Assembly: GCA_035934555.1 (NCBI GenBank)
Contig: DASYXT010000048.1
Location: 1-19,815, forward strand
Length of the DNA stretch: 19,815 nucleotides
Direction of reading: 5' to 3'
DNA from: DASYXT01 sp035934555
GTDB lineage: Bacteria > Verrucomicrobiota > Verrucomicrobiia > Limisphaerales > UBA8199
Under the pieces are notes generated by a model. That model had not been told where the DNA came from. It searched no databases and saw only the letters and a program-made list of their open reading frames with translations. Below are positions 1-7,867 of the stretch, in pieces. Both the position numbers and the translations under genes were made by a program. Within the stretch, counting starts at the first letter, position 1. The number at the start of each line of letters is the position of its first letter.

Positions 1-1
1 T

Positions 2-130
2 CTGGAACAGTTGCTCTATGCAATGGGACCAGCCTTATTGCAGGAATACCGAGCTGCCAATCCTCCCCATACTGGCCCGGCGGCCTCACTTAAGCGATCC
101 ACCGCCTCAAAAAGGCCCGCCAAATCCTAG
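2..130 (+). CDS. C-terminal end of an unidentified protein (partial, runs off the left edge)
   Basis: Frame 2 is open from the first bases of the window to a TAG at 128-130. It encodes 42 residues beginning LEQLLYAMGPALLQEYRAA and ending in a Pro/Ser/Lys-rich tail (KRSTASKRPAKS). The amphipathic start and basic, disordered tail look like a natural C-terminus, and the stop lies 12 bases before the convergent stop of the amine oxidase at 143, which is normal packing. No family can be named from so short a piece. It could be chance, since only about 130 bases are visible. Confidence 0.45.
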   Translation: MEQLLYAMGPALLQEYRAANPPHTGPAASLKRSTASKRPAKS

Positions 131-142
131 TGGCATTGGACC

Positions 143-1462
143 TCATTGGATGGCGAGTTCCGCGAGTGCGGGGTTACCGATGCGGGTCGATCTGAGAATC
201 TCCGCCACCGCACGCTTGGCCGTGGCAATTGCCCCATGCACCGTTCCCTGGTCGCCTTCCGTGTTGGTCGCTTCACCGGCGAAAAACAAAGTGCCGGCGA
301 CCGGTGCGGCGAGGCGCGCAGCCATCTGGCGCATTCCGACGGGAGTATAGCTGTAGGCGCCACGCGAGAACGGATCGGCCGCCCAATCATGATGGTAGCT
401 GCCGGCCAGGACACGACGCATTTGTCCCGCGTCGGTTTTGAACAAGCGCTCAAGGGCGGCCAAGCCAAATTCCACCAACGTTTCCGGCGTGCAGGTAGAG
501 AGTTGCTCGGCTCGCGGGCCGCCCGCCCAGCCAGTCAGGATGTGGCCACGCTCGTCCGACCACCAGGTCGGAAAATGCCGGTCCTCTGAATGAATGAACC
601 CGAAATTGGCCACCGGCCAAAACCGCGACGTGAATCGCAGTGTCAGTTTGGTGGCATGCCCCATGCCGAGCGCCTGGATCGCCCGTTCTTTGCCGGGCAC
701 GCGCGGGTCAAACTCCAACCCACCTGGTCCGGCTTGCTGCAAGACCCCAAGCGGAAGAGTGATCAGTGCGCGGCTGGCGTGAACGACTTCCTGGCCGGAT
801 GGCGTTTGGGCCGCCACCTCAACATCGCCTGCATGCCAGCGCACTGCCCGAACGATCACGTTGCAACGTATTTCCACTTTAAGGTCCGCAAGCTCCCGCT
901 CAAGCCACGACACCAACGCCGCGTAGCCATTGGCCACACGGTAACTCTTGGTTCCTTGCTCCTTTTCTGCCGCGGCTTCAGCCCGCACCAGGGCGTGCAC
1001 ACTCATGCGCCGGGCCGGCGCGGCGTGGAAACCTTCCACGAAATCTTTCACGAGCTTTTTTGTGGTCGAGTCCAGACTCCAAGCCTCATCGAGAAATGAT
1101 TGCACGTCCTGATCGGGTGCGTGCGGATTGATGCGACCAATCGCCTCACCAATCTTATCCCAGAAGCCCGGGCTTTTCTTCAGCTCGGCCCCCGCGGGTC
1201 GCCAATGGCGGTCGGGCACGGCATGGGTCCGCAGCCGGGCCTCGCGAATCAACGGCCAGGCATCATTCTCGGCGCCGTGGATGAACTCGGCTCCCAGCTC
1301 GACCGGCACATTGCCGGGTTGACTCGAAACAGTCAAAATGCGGCCGCCGACGCGGTCGCGAGCTTCCAACATCAGCACCGACAAACCGGCGCGGGCCAAC
1401 TCGCGCGCCGCAACCAAACCGGCAATTCCAGCGCCGATAATTAGAATCTGTGGCTCCTCCAT
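143..1462 (-). CDS. Flavin-containing amine oxidase (FAD-dependent oxidoreductase)
   Basis: Predicted FAD enzyme of the monoamine/polyamine oxidase family, which oxidises amines to imines or aldehydes with release of hydrogen peroxide; the substrate is unknown. The N-terminus carries the Rossmann dinucleotide motif GAGIAG (residues 10-15, G-x-G-x-x-G) followed by LEARDRVGGRI, the family's second FAD contact. The C-terminus has FFAGEATNTEGDQGTVHGA, the typical FAD-closing segment. Length 439 residues is normal. No signal peptide is seen, so it is probably cytoplasmic. I chose ATG at 1462; an in-frame GTG at 1477 adds five residues. The GGAGGT just before the ATG is closer than ideal for a ribosome site, so the start is uncertain. 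The gene is followed at its 3' side by a convergent partial gene and preceded by the gspF-like gene on the same strand, 105 bases away. Confidence 0.9.
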   Translation of the reverse strand: MEEPQILIIGAGIAGLVAARELARAGLSVLMLEARDRVGGRILTVSSQPGNVPVELGAEFIHGAENDAWPLIREARLRTHAVPDRHWRPAGAELKKSPGFWDKIGEAIGRINPHAPDQDVQSFLDEAWSLDSTTKKLVKDFVEGFHAAPARRMSVHALVRAEAAAEKEQGTKSYRVANGYAALVSWLERELADLKVEIRCNVIVRAVRWHAGDVEVAAQTPSGQEVVHASRALITLPLGVLQQAGPGGLEFDPRVPGKERAIQALGMGHATKLTLRFTSRFWPVANFGFIHSEDRHFPTWWSDERGHILTGWAGGPRAEQLSTCTPETLVEFGLAALERLFKTDAGQMRRVLAGSYHHDWAADPFSRGAYSYTPVGMRQMAARLAAPVAGTLFFAGEATNTEGDQGTVHGAIATAKRAVAEILRSTRIGNPALAELAIQ

Positions 1463-1567
1463 ACCTCCAAGGTGCACTCAGCGGGCCGAAACGCGCAACG
1501 GGGAAATCTCCGTAGCGTCGGTTTTATGTTGGTTATCGATGTTGATAGAACCAGAGAGGGCTCTATT

Positions 1568-2851
1568 TTATTCAGCATCCCGCGTGCCCATTTGCAGGTC
1601 CACACCTTCCGCCACCTTGATGATCGGCAAGTACATAGCTACGACGATGCTCCCAACGACAGCGGCCAGGAAAACAATCATGACCGGCTCCAGGATTGAG
1701 GTTAAGGCGGTTGCGGCGTTATCCACTTCCGCATCGTAAGTCTCCGCTATTTTGCTGAGCATTTCCGGCAGCGCGCCCGTTTGTTCGCCCACATCGACCA
1801 TGCCTGCAACCATGGACGGAAACACGCCCGAGAATTTCAGCGTGGGCGCCAGCGGCTCTCCCCGCTTCACATTCTCGCGCACCGCCGTCAAAACGCTTCC
1901 GATCACCAGGTTCCCTGCCGTGTCCTTCACGATGGTCAATGCTTGCAAAATCGGAACACCATTGGACACGAGAGTTCCCAGCGTGCCGGCGAATCGCGAA
2001 ATCGCCACTTTGCGCAGCAACGGCCCCAGCAGCGGCATTGACAGCTTCAGCGAATCGAGCCAAAACCTCGCAGCCCGTGCTCGTAAGATGCCCCACGCCG
2101 CGCATACTGCCAATGCCAATGCGCCGGCCAGAGCCACCCAATGGTGAACGACACCCTCGCTTAGCCCGAAAATCAATCTGGTAAAAGCAGGCAGCGGCGC
2201 CCCGCCCAACAGACCATCAAACACCAGCTTGAAGCGCGGCACCACGAAACCCATCAATACCCCCAGCACACCCGCTGCTACCATCATCACCGCACACGGA
2301 TAAAAGAGCGCCGCTTTTACTTTGCCCTTCAACTTGCGCGTCTTCTCGATGAATTCCGCCAGGCGGCTCAGGGTGGTTTCCAAGGCGCCGCCGATCTCCC
2401 CGGCCTTCACCATACTGATGTACAGTCCGTTGAAGACCTTCGGGTGCGCCCCGAGGGCTTCGCCCAGCGAACTCCCGCCTTCAATGGATGTGGCCACTTG
2501 GCCAATCACGCGCCGAAGCGCGCCGTTCTCCTCCTGCTCCTCGAGCACTTGCAGGCTCCGCAACAACGGCATTCCGGCTTCGACCAACGTCGCCAATTGC
2601 CGCGTGAATATCCCCAGGCGCGCTGCCTTTACTTTCTCCCAGATCGGCAACCGCAGCCATTGCGCCCTCTCCCGCAGCAAATGGGACCGGGGCGCCGCAA
2701 TCCAACCATGCCGCGCCGATTCGAAAACTTTCGTTGGGAACAGCCCCATTTGGCGCAGCCGATTCAGTGCTTCGGAAAGATCGTTGACTTCGAGGGTGCC
2801 GCGGGTCTCGGCGCCGGAAGGCCCGACCGCTATATAGGCGTATTGCGACAT
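1568..2851 (-). CDS. Type II secretion / type IV pilus inner-membrane platform protein (GspF/PilC family)
   Basis: A 427-residue polytopic membrane protein that in type II secretion and type IV pilus machines forms the inner-membrane platform turned by the assembly ATPase. Both T2SSF repeats are visible: FTRQLATLVEAGMPLLRSL near residue 82 and FAGTLGTLVSNGVPILQAL near residue 287. Hydrophobic segments follow each repeat (about 182-205, 230-255 and a C-terminal one near 385-410 reading MIVFLAAVVGSIVVAMYLPII). The start is ATG at 2851, preceded by GAGG five bases upstream and followed by MSQYAYIAVGPSG, the usual N-terminus of the family. A longer reading to 2995 is possible but adds 48 residues of unlike composition. 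No gspE, pilT, gspD or pilM gene is next to it, so it is an orphan platform gene here; the prepilin-like gene at 18690 is far away. Confidence 0.93.
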   Translation of the reverse strand: MSQYAYIAVGPSGAETRGTLEVNDLSEALNRLRQMGLFPTKVFESARHGWIAAPRSHLLRERAQWLRLPIWEKVKAARLGIFTRQLATLVEAGMPLLRSLQVLEEQEENGALRRVIGQVATSIEGGSSLGEALGAHPKVFNGLYISMVKAGEIGGALETTLSRLAEFIEKTRKLKGKVKAALFYPCAVMMVAAGVLGVLMGFVVPRFKLVFDGLLGGAPLPAFTRLIFGLSEGVVHHWVALAGALALAVCAAWGILRARAARFWLDSLKLSMPLLGPLLRKVAISRFAGTLGTLVSNGVPILQALTIVKDTAGNLVIGSVLTAVRENVKRGEPLAPTLKFSGVFPSMVAGMVDVGEQTGALPEMLSKIAETYDAEVDNAATALTSILEPVMIVFLAAVVGSIVVAMYLPIIKVAEGVDLQMGTRDAE

Positions 2852-3007
2852 AGTTACCTCACTGGTTCGGAACCTGCGGAGAACTTGAACCGCATACAGA
2901 TTTGACAAATCAGCCCGGCTTCCGTCACGTGTCCCAGGAATGCGCCACTTCGGGCGTCGCCGCGCTTTTGATGGCCAGTCAGCAATCCTCCGCATACGCT
3001 CTTCTCA

Positions 3008-4072
3008 ATGAAACTGCTGCCTGCCTTGTTCGGGGTCGTGCTCTTGAGCCTTGCCCAAAATGCTTTGGCCGATCGTATCGATGACTTCCTCACGGCCCAA
3101 ATGAAGAGCCACCAGATTCCAGGGCTGGCAATCACCGTCTTGCAGGATGGGAAAATTATGAAGACCGCCGCCTACGGCTTTGCCAATCTCGAGACCCAAA
3201 CGCCAGCCACGGCTGAAAGCGTATTTGAGATCGGTTCAATCACCAAACAATTGACGGCTGCGGGCGTTTTATTGTTAGCACAGGAGGGCAAACTCTCGGT
3301 GGAAGACAAACTAAGCCGCTACCTTCCCGAAATCCCCGCCGCTTGGAGCAACATCACTTTGCGGCATTTGCTCACGCACACCTCCGGCATCAAAAGCTAT
3401 ACTGGCCTCGACGGCTTTGAACTGCGCCGCCATTTGACCGAGCAACAATTCATCGAAAGAATTGGCGGCTTCCCGCTCGATTTCCAACCGGGTGATTCCT
3501 GGAAATACTGCAACACCGGTTACAATTTGCTGGGGTTTGTTATTCAACATGTCAGCGGACAGGGCTACTGGGATTTCATGGCTCAACGTATCTTTATGCC
3601 CTTGGGCATGAGCGCCACCACCAACCGTCTGCCCAGCCTGGTCCTGCCGCACCGCGCATCCGGTTACGAGCAAACCAACCATGTGCTCATCAACCGCGAC
3701 GCGGACCTGACCGATGTCTTTTCCGCCGGAGCGATTGTATCGACCATGCTGGACCTGGCCCGATGGGATGCCGCGCTGGACAGCACCAATCTCCTGACCG
3801 CCAGCAGCAAGGCTCGCATGTGGACCCCCACCGTGCTCAACAGCGGCCAAACGACCAATTACGGCTTTGGCTGGTTCATTGATCAGTTGGATGGCCATCC
3901 CAATATCGGGCACAGCGGCTCGACCTCCGGCTTTTCCGCCAGCATCCAGCGTTTTCCGGCCGACCGGCTCGCCATCATCATCCTGACCAATACCGATGAG
4001 GAGATCGCTACCACTCTGGCCAAAGCAGTCGCCCGCATTTACTTCGCACCAGCAGGCGCCCATTCGCGTTAG
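3008..4072 (+). CDS. Exported serine hydrolase of the beta-lactamase (class C / esterase / peptidase S12) family
   Basis: A 354-residue protein with an N-terminal signal peptide (MKLLPALFGVVLLSLAQNALA, cleavage likely after Ala21). The penicillin-binding fold motifs are in order: S77-I-T-K80 (nucleophile SxxK), Y167-C-N169 (YxN, inside WKYCNTGYNLLG) and H302-S-G304 (the HxG variant of KTG, followed by STSGF). The segment LLTHTSGI at 121-128 is also characteristic. The HSG form and overall length fit the broad beta-lactamase-related esterase/peptidase group rather than a proven AmpC beta-lactamase, so the substrate (peptide, ester or beta-lactam) is open. It probably acts in the periplasm. It is divergent from gspF with a 156-base gap that must hold both promoters. 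The GH43-like gene follows 71 bases downstream. Confidence 0.92.
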   Translation: MKLLPALFGVVLLSLAQNALADRIDDFLTAQMKSHQIPGLAITVLQDGKIMKTAAYGFANLETQTPATAESVFEIGSITKQLTAAGVLLLAQEGKLSVEDKLSRYLPEIPAAWSNITLRHLLTHTSGIKSYTGLDGFELRRHLTEQQFIERIGGFPLDFQPGDSWKYCNTGYNLLGFVIQHVSGQGYWDFMAQRIFMPLGMSATTNRLPSLVLPHRASGYEQTNHVLINRDADLTDVFSAGAIVSTMLDLARWDAALDSTNLLTASSKARMWTPTVLNSGQTTNYGFGWFIDQLDGHPNIGHSGSTSGFSASIQRFPADRLAIIILTNTDEEIATTLAKAVARIYFAPAGAHSR

Positions 4073-4143
4073 AGCTCGTTCCAGTGCCACAGGGAGACAA
4101 TACCTCCCTTGCACTTACCCAGGGCGCGCGGGAGTTTTCTATA

Positions 4144-5121
4144 ATGATCGTGGCTCCGAGCAAAACCGCGCCGTTCAATCCTGTCTATGGCAGCTATTTT
4201 GCCGATCCGTTCGTATGGCGCTACGAGAACACCTATTACGCAATTGGCACCGGTACGCTCGAAGCCAGCGGTAAAACTGTTGGCAAAATCTTTCCCTTGT
4301 TGCAATCCACCGATTTTTACCAATGGCAGTTTGCCAGTAATGCACTGGTGCGACCTGACCCGGCGCCAGGCGACACGTTCTGGGCGCCGGCCATCGCGTG
4401 CAGGGACGGAAAGTTTTACCTGTACTATTCGGTGGGACGGGGAGACACTGCCCACCAGCTTCGGGTCGCTGTGGGTGATGCGCCGCAGGGTCCCTATCGC
4501 GATACAGGCCGGCCATTGCTGGCACCGGCCCAATGCCCGTTCGCCATCGACCCCCACCCCTTTCAGGATGAAGACGGCAGATGGTATCTCTTTTACGCCC
4601 GGGATTTCCTGGATAATTCAGACCGGTTCAGGCCTGGAACCGCCCTGGTCGCAACTCCCATGAAGAGTCCCCTCGAACTGGCTGAGCCGGAAACCGTCAT
4701 TCTACGCGCGCGCTCGGATTGGCAGCGGTTCCGCGCCCGCCGTTTGATGTACGGCAAGGTTTGGGACTGGCATACGCTGGAAGGGCCGTGCCCCTGGGTT
4801 CACGAAGGAAAGTACTATTGTCTTTACAGCGGCGGATGCTGGGAGGACGACAGCTACGGTGTGGACTACGGCGTGGCGGACCACGTGCTGGGACCCTATA
4901 CCGATGCGGGCAACGAGACCGGCCCGCGCGTCCTGCGGACCCTTCCACACCAGCTCATCGGACCGGGACACAATACCATCGTCAGCGGGCCGGATGGCGA
5001 TTACATCGCTTACCATGCCTGGGATCGCCAAAAAACCATGCGCCAATTCTTCCTTGATAAACTCACCTGGACACCGGATGGGCCCCGTTGCGAGAACTCC
5101 CACCAGCAGGCGCAGTCCTAA
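4144..5121 (+). CDS. Glycoside hydrolase, family 43-type five-bladed beta-propeller
   Basis: A 325-residue protein with the three acidic positions expected for GH43 arabinofuranosidases/xylosidases: D21 in SYFADPFVW (base), D136 in FAIDPHPFQDEDGRWYLFY (pKa modulator) and E213 in HTLEGPCPWVHEGKYY (acid). IGPGHNTIV and YHAWDR near the C-terminus are also characteristic. It would hydrolyse arabino- or xylo-oligosaccharides by inversion. I start it at ATG 4144, with GGGAG upstream; a GTG at 4084 lies only 12 bases after the hydrolase stop and adds 20 unlike residues. No signal peptide is visible from either start, so the enzyme is probably cytoplasmic and would act on imported oligosaccharides. 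The related family GH117 or other GH43-clan members are possible. Substrate cannot be fixed from sequence. Confidence 0.87.
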   Translation: MIVAPSKTAPFNPVYGSYFADPFVWRYENTYYAIGTGTLEASGKTVGKIFPLLQSTDFYQWQFASNALVRPDPAPGDTFWAPAIACRDGKFYLYYSVGRGDTAHQLRVAVGDAPQGPYRDTGRPLLAPAQCPFAIDPHPFQDEDGRWYLFYARDFLDNSDRFRPGTALVATPMKSPLELAEPETVILRARSDWQRFRARRLMYGKVWDWHTLEGPCPWVHEGKYYCLYSGGCWEDDSYGVDYGVADHVLGPYTDAGNETGPRVLRTLPHQLIGPGHNTIVSGPDGDYIAYHAWDRQKTMRQFFLDKLTWTPDGPRCENSHQQAQS

Positions 5122-5261
5122 CCGGTTCTCCAAACAATCCACGGGTTTCATTCTATTGCACCACCAAGGGACCGGTTCCACTCTCTGAATAGGTGTAAAA
5201 TTTCTTCGGCAAATGTCGCCCGGACTAATTGCGCCGCCGCAGACCGGCAGTACGTTGATGC

Positions 5262-5654
5262 ATGAAAGAGAATCGAAATGAGGAAGGCCGCTTCACTCAG
5301 CGGGCGCATGGGTTGGGCACGGTCACGGAAGCGATGGTTCACAAGCGCGCCCAGGAGTTGGCGCTGATTAACGGGCGTTCCCGCAAGCAGGTGCTGGACT
5401 CGGACCTCGACCAGGCGCGGCGAGAGTTGACCGGTCAGGAACGGTTGGTTCCCGAGCCTCCCCCCGCCGAACAACTCACCGAAGAAAACCGCTGGCAAGC
5501 CGTGCCGGACGACACCGGCGCAAAGGCGCCGACGGTGCCTGCCCCGGACGAACAAACGTTTGCTGAAAAACTCGTCGAAGAAGGAGTCGAGGACGCCGAG
5601 CAGGACCAGATGGTGAGGGCCACGCGGCAAAGCCTGAGGCGGCGCGAAGTGTAA
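5262..5654 (+). CDS. Small charged hypothetical protein (DUF2934-like helix motif)
   Basis: A 130-residue, highly charged soluble protein without signal peptide or membrane segment. The N-terminal third (about residues 18-57) contains MVHKRAQELALINGRS and DLDQARREL, an arrangement resembling the short DUF2934-type helical motif in which an RA-x-EL helix is followed by a D-x-x-QA-x-x-EL helix; this is a resemblance by eye only. The remainder is Pro/Glu-rich, then ends in an acidic/basic helix (EEGVEDAEQDQMVRATRQSLRRREV). No clear Shine-Dalgarno sequence precedes the ATG. The metallothionein-like gene begins 19 bases after its stop, so the two are probably co-transcribed. The function is unknown. 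Confidence 0.6.
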   Translation: MKENRNEEGRFTQRAHGLGTVTEAMVHKRAQELALINGRSRKQVLDSDLDQARRELTGQERLVPEPPPAEQLTEENRWQAVPDDTGAKAPTVPAPDEQTFAEKLVEEGVEDAEQDQMVRATRQSLRRREV

Positions 5655-5673
5655 CAAATCAATGGAGGGAGTT

Positions 5674-5907
5674 ATGAACCGCTGCGAAGTTTGCGGCAAC
5701 GAGTACGATAAGCCACTGGAGATGGTCGCCAACGGGATTTCGCATTACTTCGACTGCTTTGAATGCGCGATCCACGCCTTGGCGCCAGAATGCGAGCATT
5801 GCGGTTGCAAAATCATCGGGCATGGAGTCGAGGCGGGCGGCAGTTATTATTGCTGTGCCAATTGCGCCCACGAAGAAGGCATCACCTCGTTGCATGATCG
5901 AGCGTGA
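5674..5907 (+). CDS. Metallothionein-like cysteine-rich metal-binding protein
   Basis: A 77-residue protein with ten cysteines (C4, C7, C28, C31, C40, C43, C45, C60, C61, C64) and five histidines. The cysteines fall in CxxC, CxxC, CxxCxC and CCxxC groups. The segment CEHCGCKIIGHGVEAGGSYY followed by CCANCAHEEG resembles the core of bacterial SmtA/BmtA metallothioneins, which bind Zn, Cd or Cu in the cytoplasm. The protein is longer than SmtA, with an added N-terminal CxxC half that resembles a zinc ribbon, so a zinc-finger-like role is the alternative. ATG 5674 is chosen because GGAGGGA lies just upstream; an ATG at 5662 lacks such a site. It closes a probable two-gene unit with the small charged protein before it. 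Confidence 0.75.
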   Translation: MNRCEVCGNEYDKPLEMVANGISHYFDCFECAIHALAPECEHCGCKIIGHGVEAGGSYYCCANCAHEEGITSLHDRA

Positions 5908-6051
5908 GGCTTTCCGGGCACGGCGGGAAGCGCCACCCCGAATCCTGAGGTGATTAATGGTTAATCTACTTTCGTTCTGCCTTCCACCAGAGCTCCGCCA
6001 CCCCAGCTCTCCCCTGCCCCGTCGCAACCTTTAAAGCTAACTCTCACTGTC

Positions 6052-6936
6052 ATGGCCATCGGACGCAGCAAGAACAAACCCCGCCAGAGGCAAAACCCTT
6101 CCCGCGGCGCGAGCAGCCGGCGCAAAGTCGTCGCCGGCGTGGTGCAATTAGGGTCTCGCAATGGGGGCAATTCGCCCTCCAAGCCCAACCAGCCAGCCCT
6201 CCAGTTCCGCTGGGCCGACGCCATTTCCGAAAAGGAGTGGGCCGTTTACCGCAGCGCAATGGAGACGCTACGCCAGGCCAAAATCCCATTCCTGCTGGGC
6301 GGCGGCTTTGCCTTGGCCGCCTTCACCGGCCGCTGGCGCGATACCAAGGATATTGATTTTTATATCTGGCCTCATCATCGGCAGGCGGTCATCGACGCGC
6401 TCACCCGCGCCGGTTTTCAAGACCTTTACAGCCGGTTGCCTTATGACCGGAACTGGATTTATCGCAGCACCCAATCAGGTGTCATCGTGGACATCATCTG
6501 GTCCATGGCCAATCAGCGCGCACAAGTGGATGCTGCCTGGTTCACTGGCGCGGGCAACATCGGCTTGCGCAACCAGCAATTGCTGGTCGTGCCGCTGGAA
6601 GAGTTCATCTGGTCCAAGCTTTACATTCTGCAACGCGACCACTGCGACTGGACCGACATTTTCAATCTGCTTTATGCTTGCGGTTCACAAGTCCACTGGA
6701 ACCACTTGCTGGAGCGATTGGAAGAGGACCTGCCGCTGCTGCGATCTTTGCTACTGGTCTATGCCTGGCTTTGTCCCCCGGAGGCGCTGCGACTGCCGCG
6801 CGCCCTCTGGAAGCGCCTCAAACTGTGCGCTCCCGAACCTTCCCGCCAGCCTCCCAAACGCAACCGCGTCCGGCTCCTGGACACGCGCGGCTGGTTTGCC
6901 GCCGTTCAACCGCCTGACTACAAATTGGAGATTTGA
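6052..6936 (+). CDS. Nucleotidyltransferase-fold protein of unknown substrate
   Basis: A 294-residue soluble protein. The N-terminal 50 residues are basic and disordered-looking (RSKNKPRQRQNPSRGASSRR). The core has LLGGGFALAAFTGRWRDTKD (81-100) running into D100-I-D102, then D147 in GVIVDIIW. This is the G-G...D-x-D...D pattern of the polymerase-beta-like nucleotidyltransferase superfamily, similar to AbiEii and minimal nucleotidyltransferases. A helical C-terminal half follows. No Shine-Dalgarno site precedes ATG 6052, and a start further inside is possible. Its stop is separated by a single base from the ATG of the TIM-barrel isomerase gene, so the two are translationally coupled. No toxin/antitoxin partner of AbiE type (AbiEi winged-helix protein) is adjacent, so I do not call it an abortive-infection gene. 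The substrate is unknown. Confidence 0.75.
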   Translation: MAIGRSKNKPRQRQNPSRGASSRRKVVAGVVQLGSRNGGNSPSKPNQPALQFRWADAISEKEWAVYRSAMETLRQAKIPFLLGGGFALAAFTGRWRDTKDIDFYIWPHHRQAVIDALTRAGFQDLYSRLPYDRNWIYRSTQSGVIVDIIWSMANQRAQVDAAWFTGAGNIGLRNQQLLVVPLEEFIWSKLYILQRDHCDWTDIFNLLYACGSQVHWNHLLERLEEDLPLLRSLLLVYAWLCPPEALRLPRALWKRLKLCAPEPSRQPPKRNRVRLLDTRGWFAAVQPPDYKLEI

Positions 6937-6937
6937 A

Positions 6938-7759
6938 ATGCTGATCGGCACGATGAACCATCCAGCCCGTGACCTGCTCAGCGAAATCCGCCTGTTCGGC
7001 CAAATGGGCTTCGAGTTCATCGACCTCACCCTCGAACCACCCAAGGCCGCCGCTCGCTGCCTTGACCTCGAAGCTGTTCGCAATGAGTTGGCCGAAACCG
7101 GGCTCCAGGTCGTCGGCCACACCGCTTATTACCTGCCGCTCTGCAGTCCATTCGAGTCGCTCCGCCGCGCCGCCGTCGAGGAACTCAAGCTTTGCCTCGA
7201 AGTCTTCGCTGCCCTCGGCGCCGATTGGATGAATCTGCACCCGGACCGTCAGGCGCCTTTGCATGATCGAGCATTTGTCATTGAACGTAATCTTCTGACC
7301 TTGCGCGAACTGCTGGCCACGGCGCGTGATCTCGGCGTCGGTTTGATGATCGAGAACTTGCCTGGAAGCTTTAATACCGTCCGGCAATTGGGTGAGTTGC
7401 TCGACCCCCTCCCTGAGTTGGGCCTGCACCTGGACATCGGCCACGCCAACCTGCTGGTTGATTTCAATACCACCGACGAGTTGCTCGTCGCCTACGGCCA
7501 GCGGTTGCGCCACGTCCACCTGCACGACAACAAAGGCGGCAGCGCCGACCTGCATCTGCCGCTCGGCGCCGGCACTCTCGAAACCCCCCATTACCTCCGT
7601 TCCCTGCAGGCCAGCGGCTATGACGGCACCATCACTCTGGAAGTCTTCACGCCCGACCGTCACCACCTGGCCTATAGCCGCGAGGTCTTGCGCCGCTTGT
7701 GGGAGGACTCGACCAGACTCTCCGCGCCCGCCGCCCGCCCCCAACCCACCTTGAGTTGA
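6938..7759 (+). CDS. Sugar phosphate isomerase/epimerase (xylose isomerase-like TIM barrel)
   Basis: A 273-residue AP-endonuclease-2/xylose-isomerase-like TIM barrel. Expected divalent-metal and active-site residues sit at the ends of successive strands: H61 (VVGHTAYYL), H101 (MNLHPDR), E139 (LMIENLPG), D166 with H169 (LHLDIGHANL), H194-x-H-D197 (HVHLHDNKG), H206 and E235 (TITLEVF). Members isomerise or epimerise keto-sugars, inositols or sugar phosphates; the exact substrate cannot be read here. The E-N-L-P and H-L-H-D-N signatures are strong. The start ATG 6938 follows the previous stop by one base; the same frame is open far upstream to 6161 but that part is a shadow of the nucleotidyltransferase gene, so this is not a fusion. 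The Pro/Ala-rich last 15 residues look unstructured. Confidence 0.9.
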   Translation: MLIGTMNHPARDLLSEIRLFGQMGFEFIDLTLEPPKAAARCLDLEAVRNELAETGLQVVGHTAYYLPLCSPFESLRRAAVEELKLCLEVFAALGADWMNLHPDRQAPLHDRAFVIERNLLTLRELLATARDLGVGLMIENLPGSFNTVRQLGELLDPLPELGLHLDIGHANLLVDFNTTDELLVAYGQRLRHVHLHDNKGGSADLHLPLGAGTLETPHYLRSLQASGYDGTITLEVFTPDRHHLAYSREVLRRLWEDSTRLSAPAARPQPTLS

Positions 7760-7816
7760 CCTCACTTCACCCCATTTCACTCCCAATTCACCCGTAGGAA
7801 ATTTGATGTAACCGCT

Positions 7817-7842
7817 GTGGGGGCGGCAGAATGTCGCCCCAC
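7817..7842 (+). promoter_or_regulatory. GC-rich hairpin in the leader of the glycine-zipper lipoprotein gene
   Basis: GTGGGGGCG and CGCCCCAC can pair over eight base pairs with one bulged G around a nine-base loop. The hairpin lies 26 bases before the ATG at 7868 and ends upstream of the AAGGAG ribosome site. It has no T-run, so it is not a standard terminator. It may protect the mRNA 5' end or be a dispersed palindromic repeat. The role is inferred only. Confidence 0.4.
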
Positions 7843-7867
7843 CGGCGGGCTTAGAGAAAGGAGAAGT

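Noticed and set aside
3008..4072. Antibiotic-resistance beta-lactamase
   Set aside because: The HSG variant and general family features point to a broad esterase/peptidase group; resistance cannot be claimed from these motifs.
6052..6936. AbiE-type abortive infection or toxin-antitoxin system
   Set aside because: Only a general nucleotidyltransferase pattern is present and there is no adjacent AbiEi-type winged-helix gene; the neighbour is a metabolic TIM barrel.
6161..6937. Long open frame upstream of, and in frame with, the TIM-barrel isomerase, suggesting a 532-residue fusion
   Set aside because: It overlaps the nucleotidyltransferase gene in another frame, its translation has the Pro/Ser/Cys-rich look of a shadow, and the isomerase family starts at 6938.
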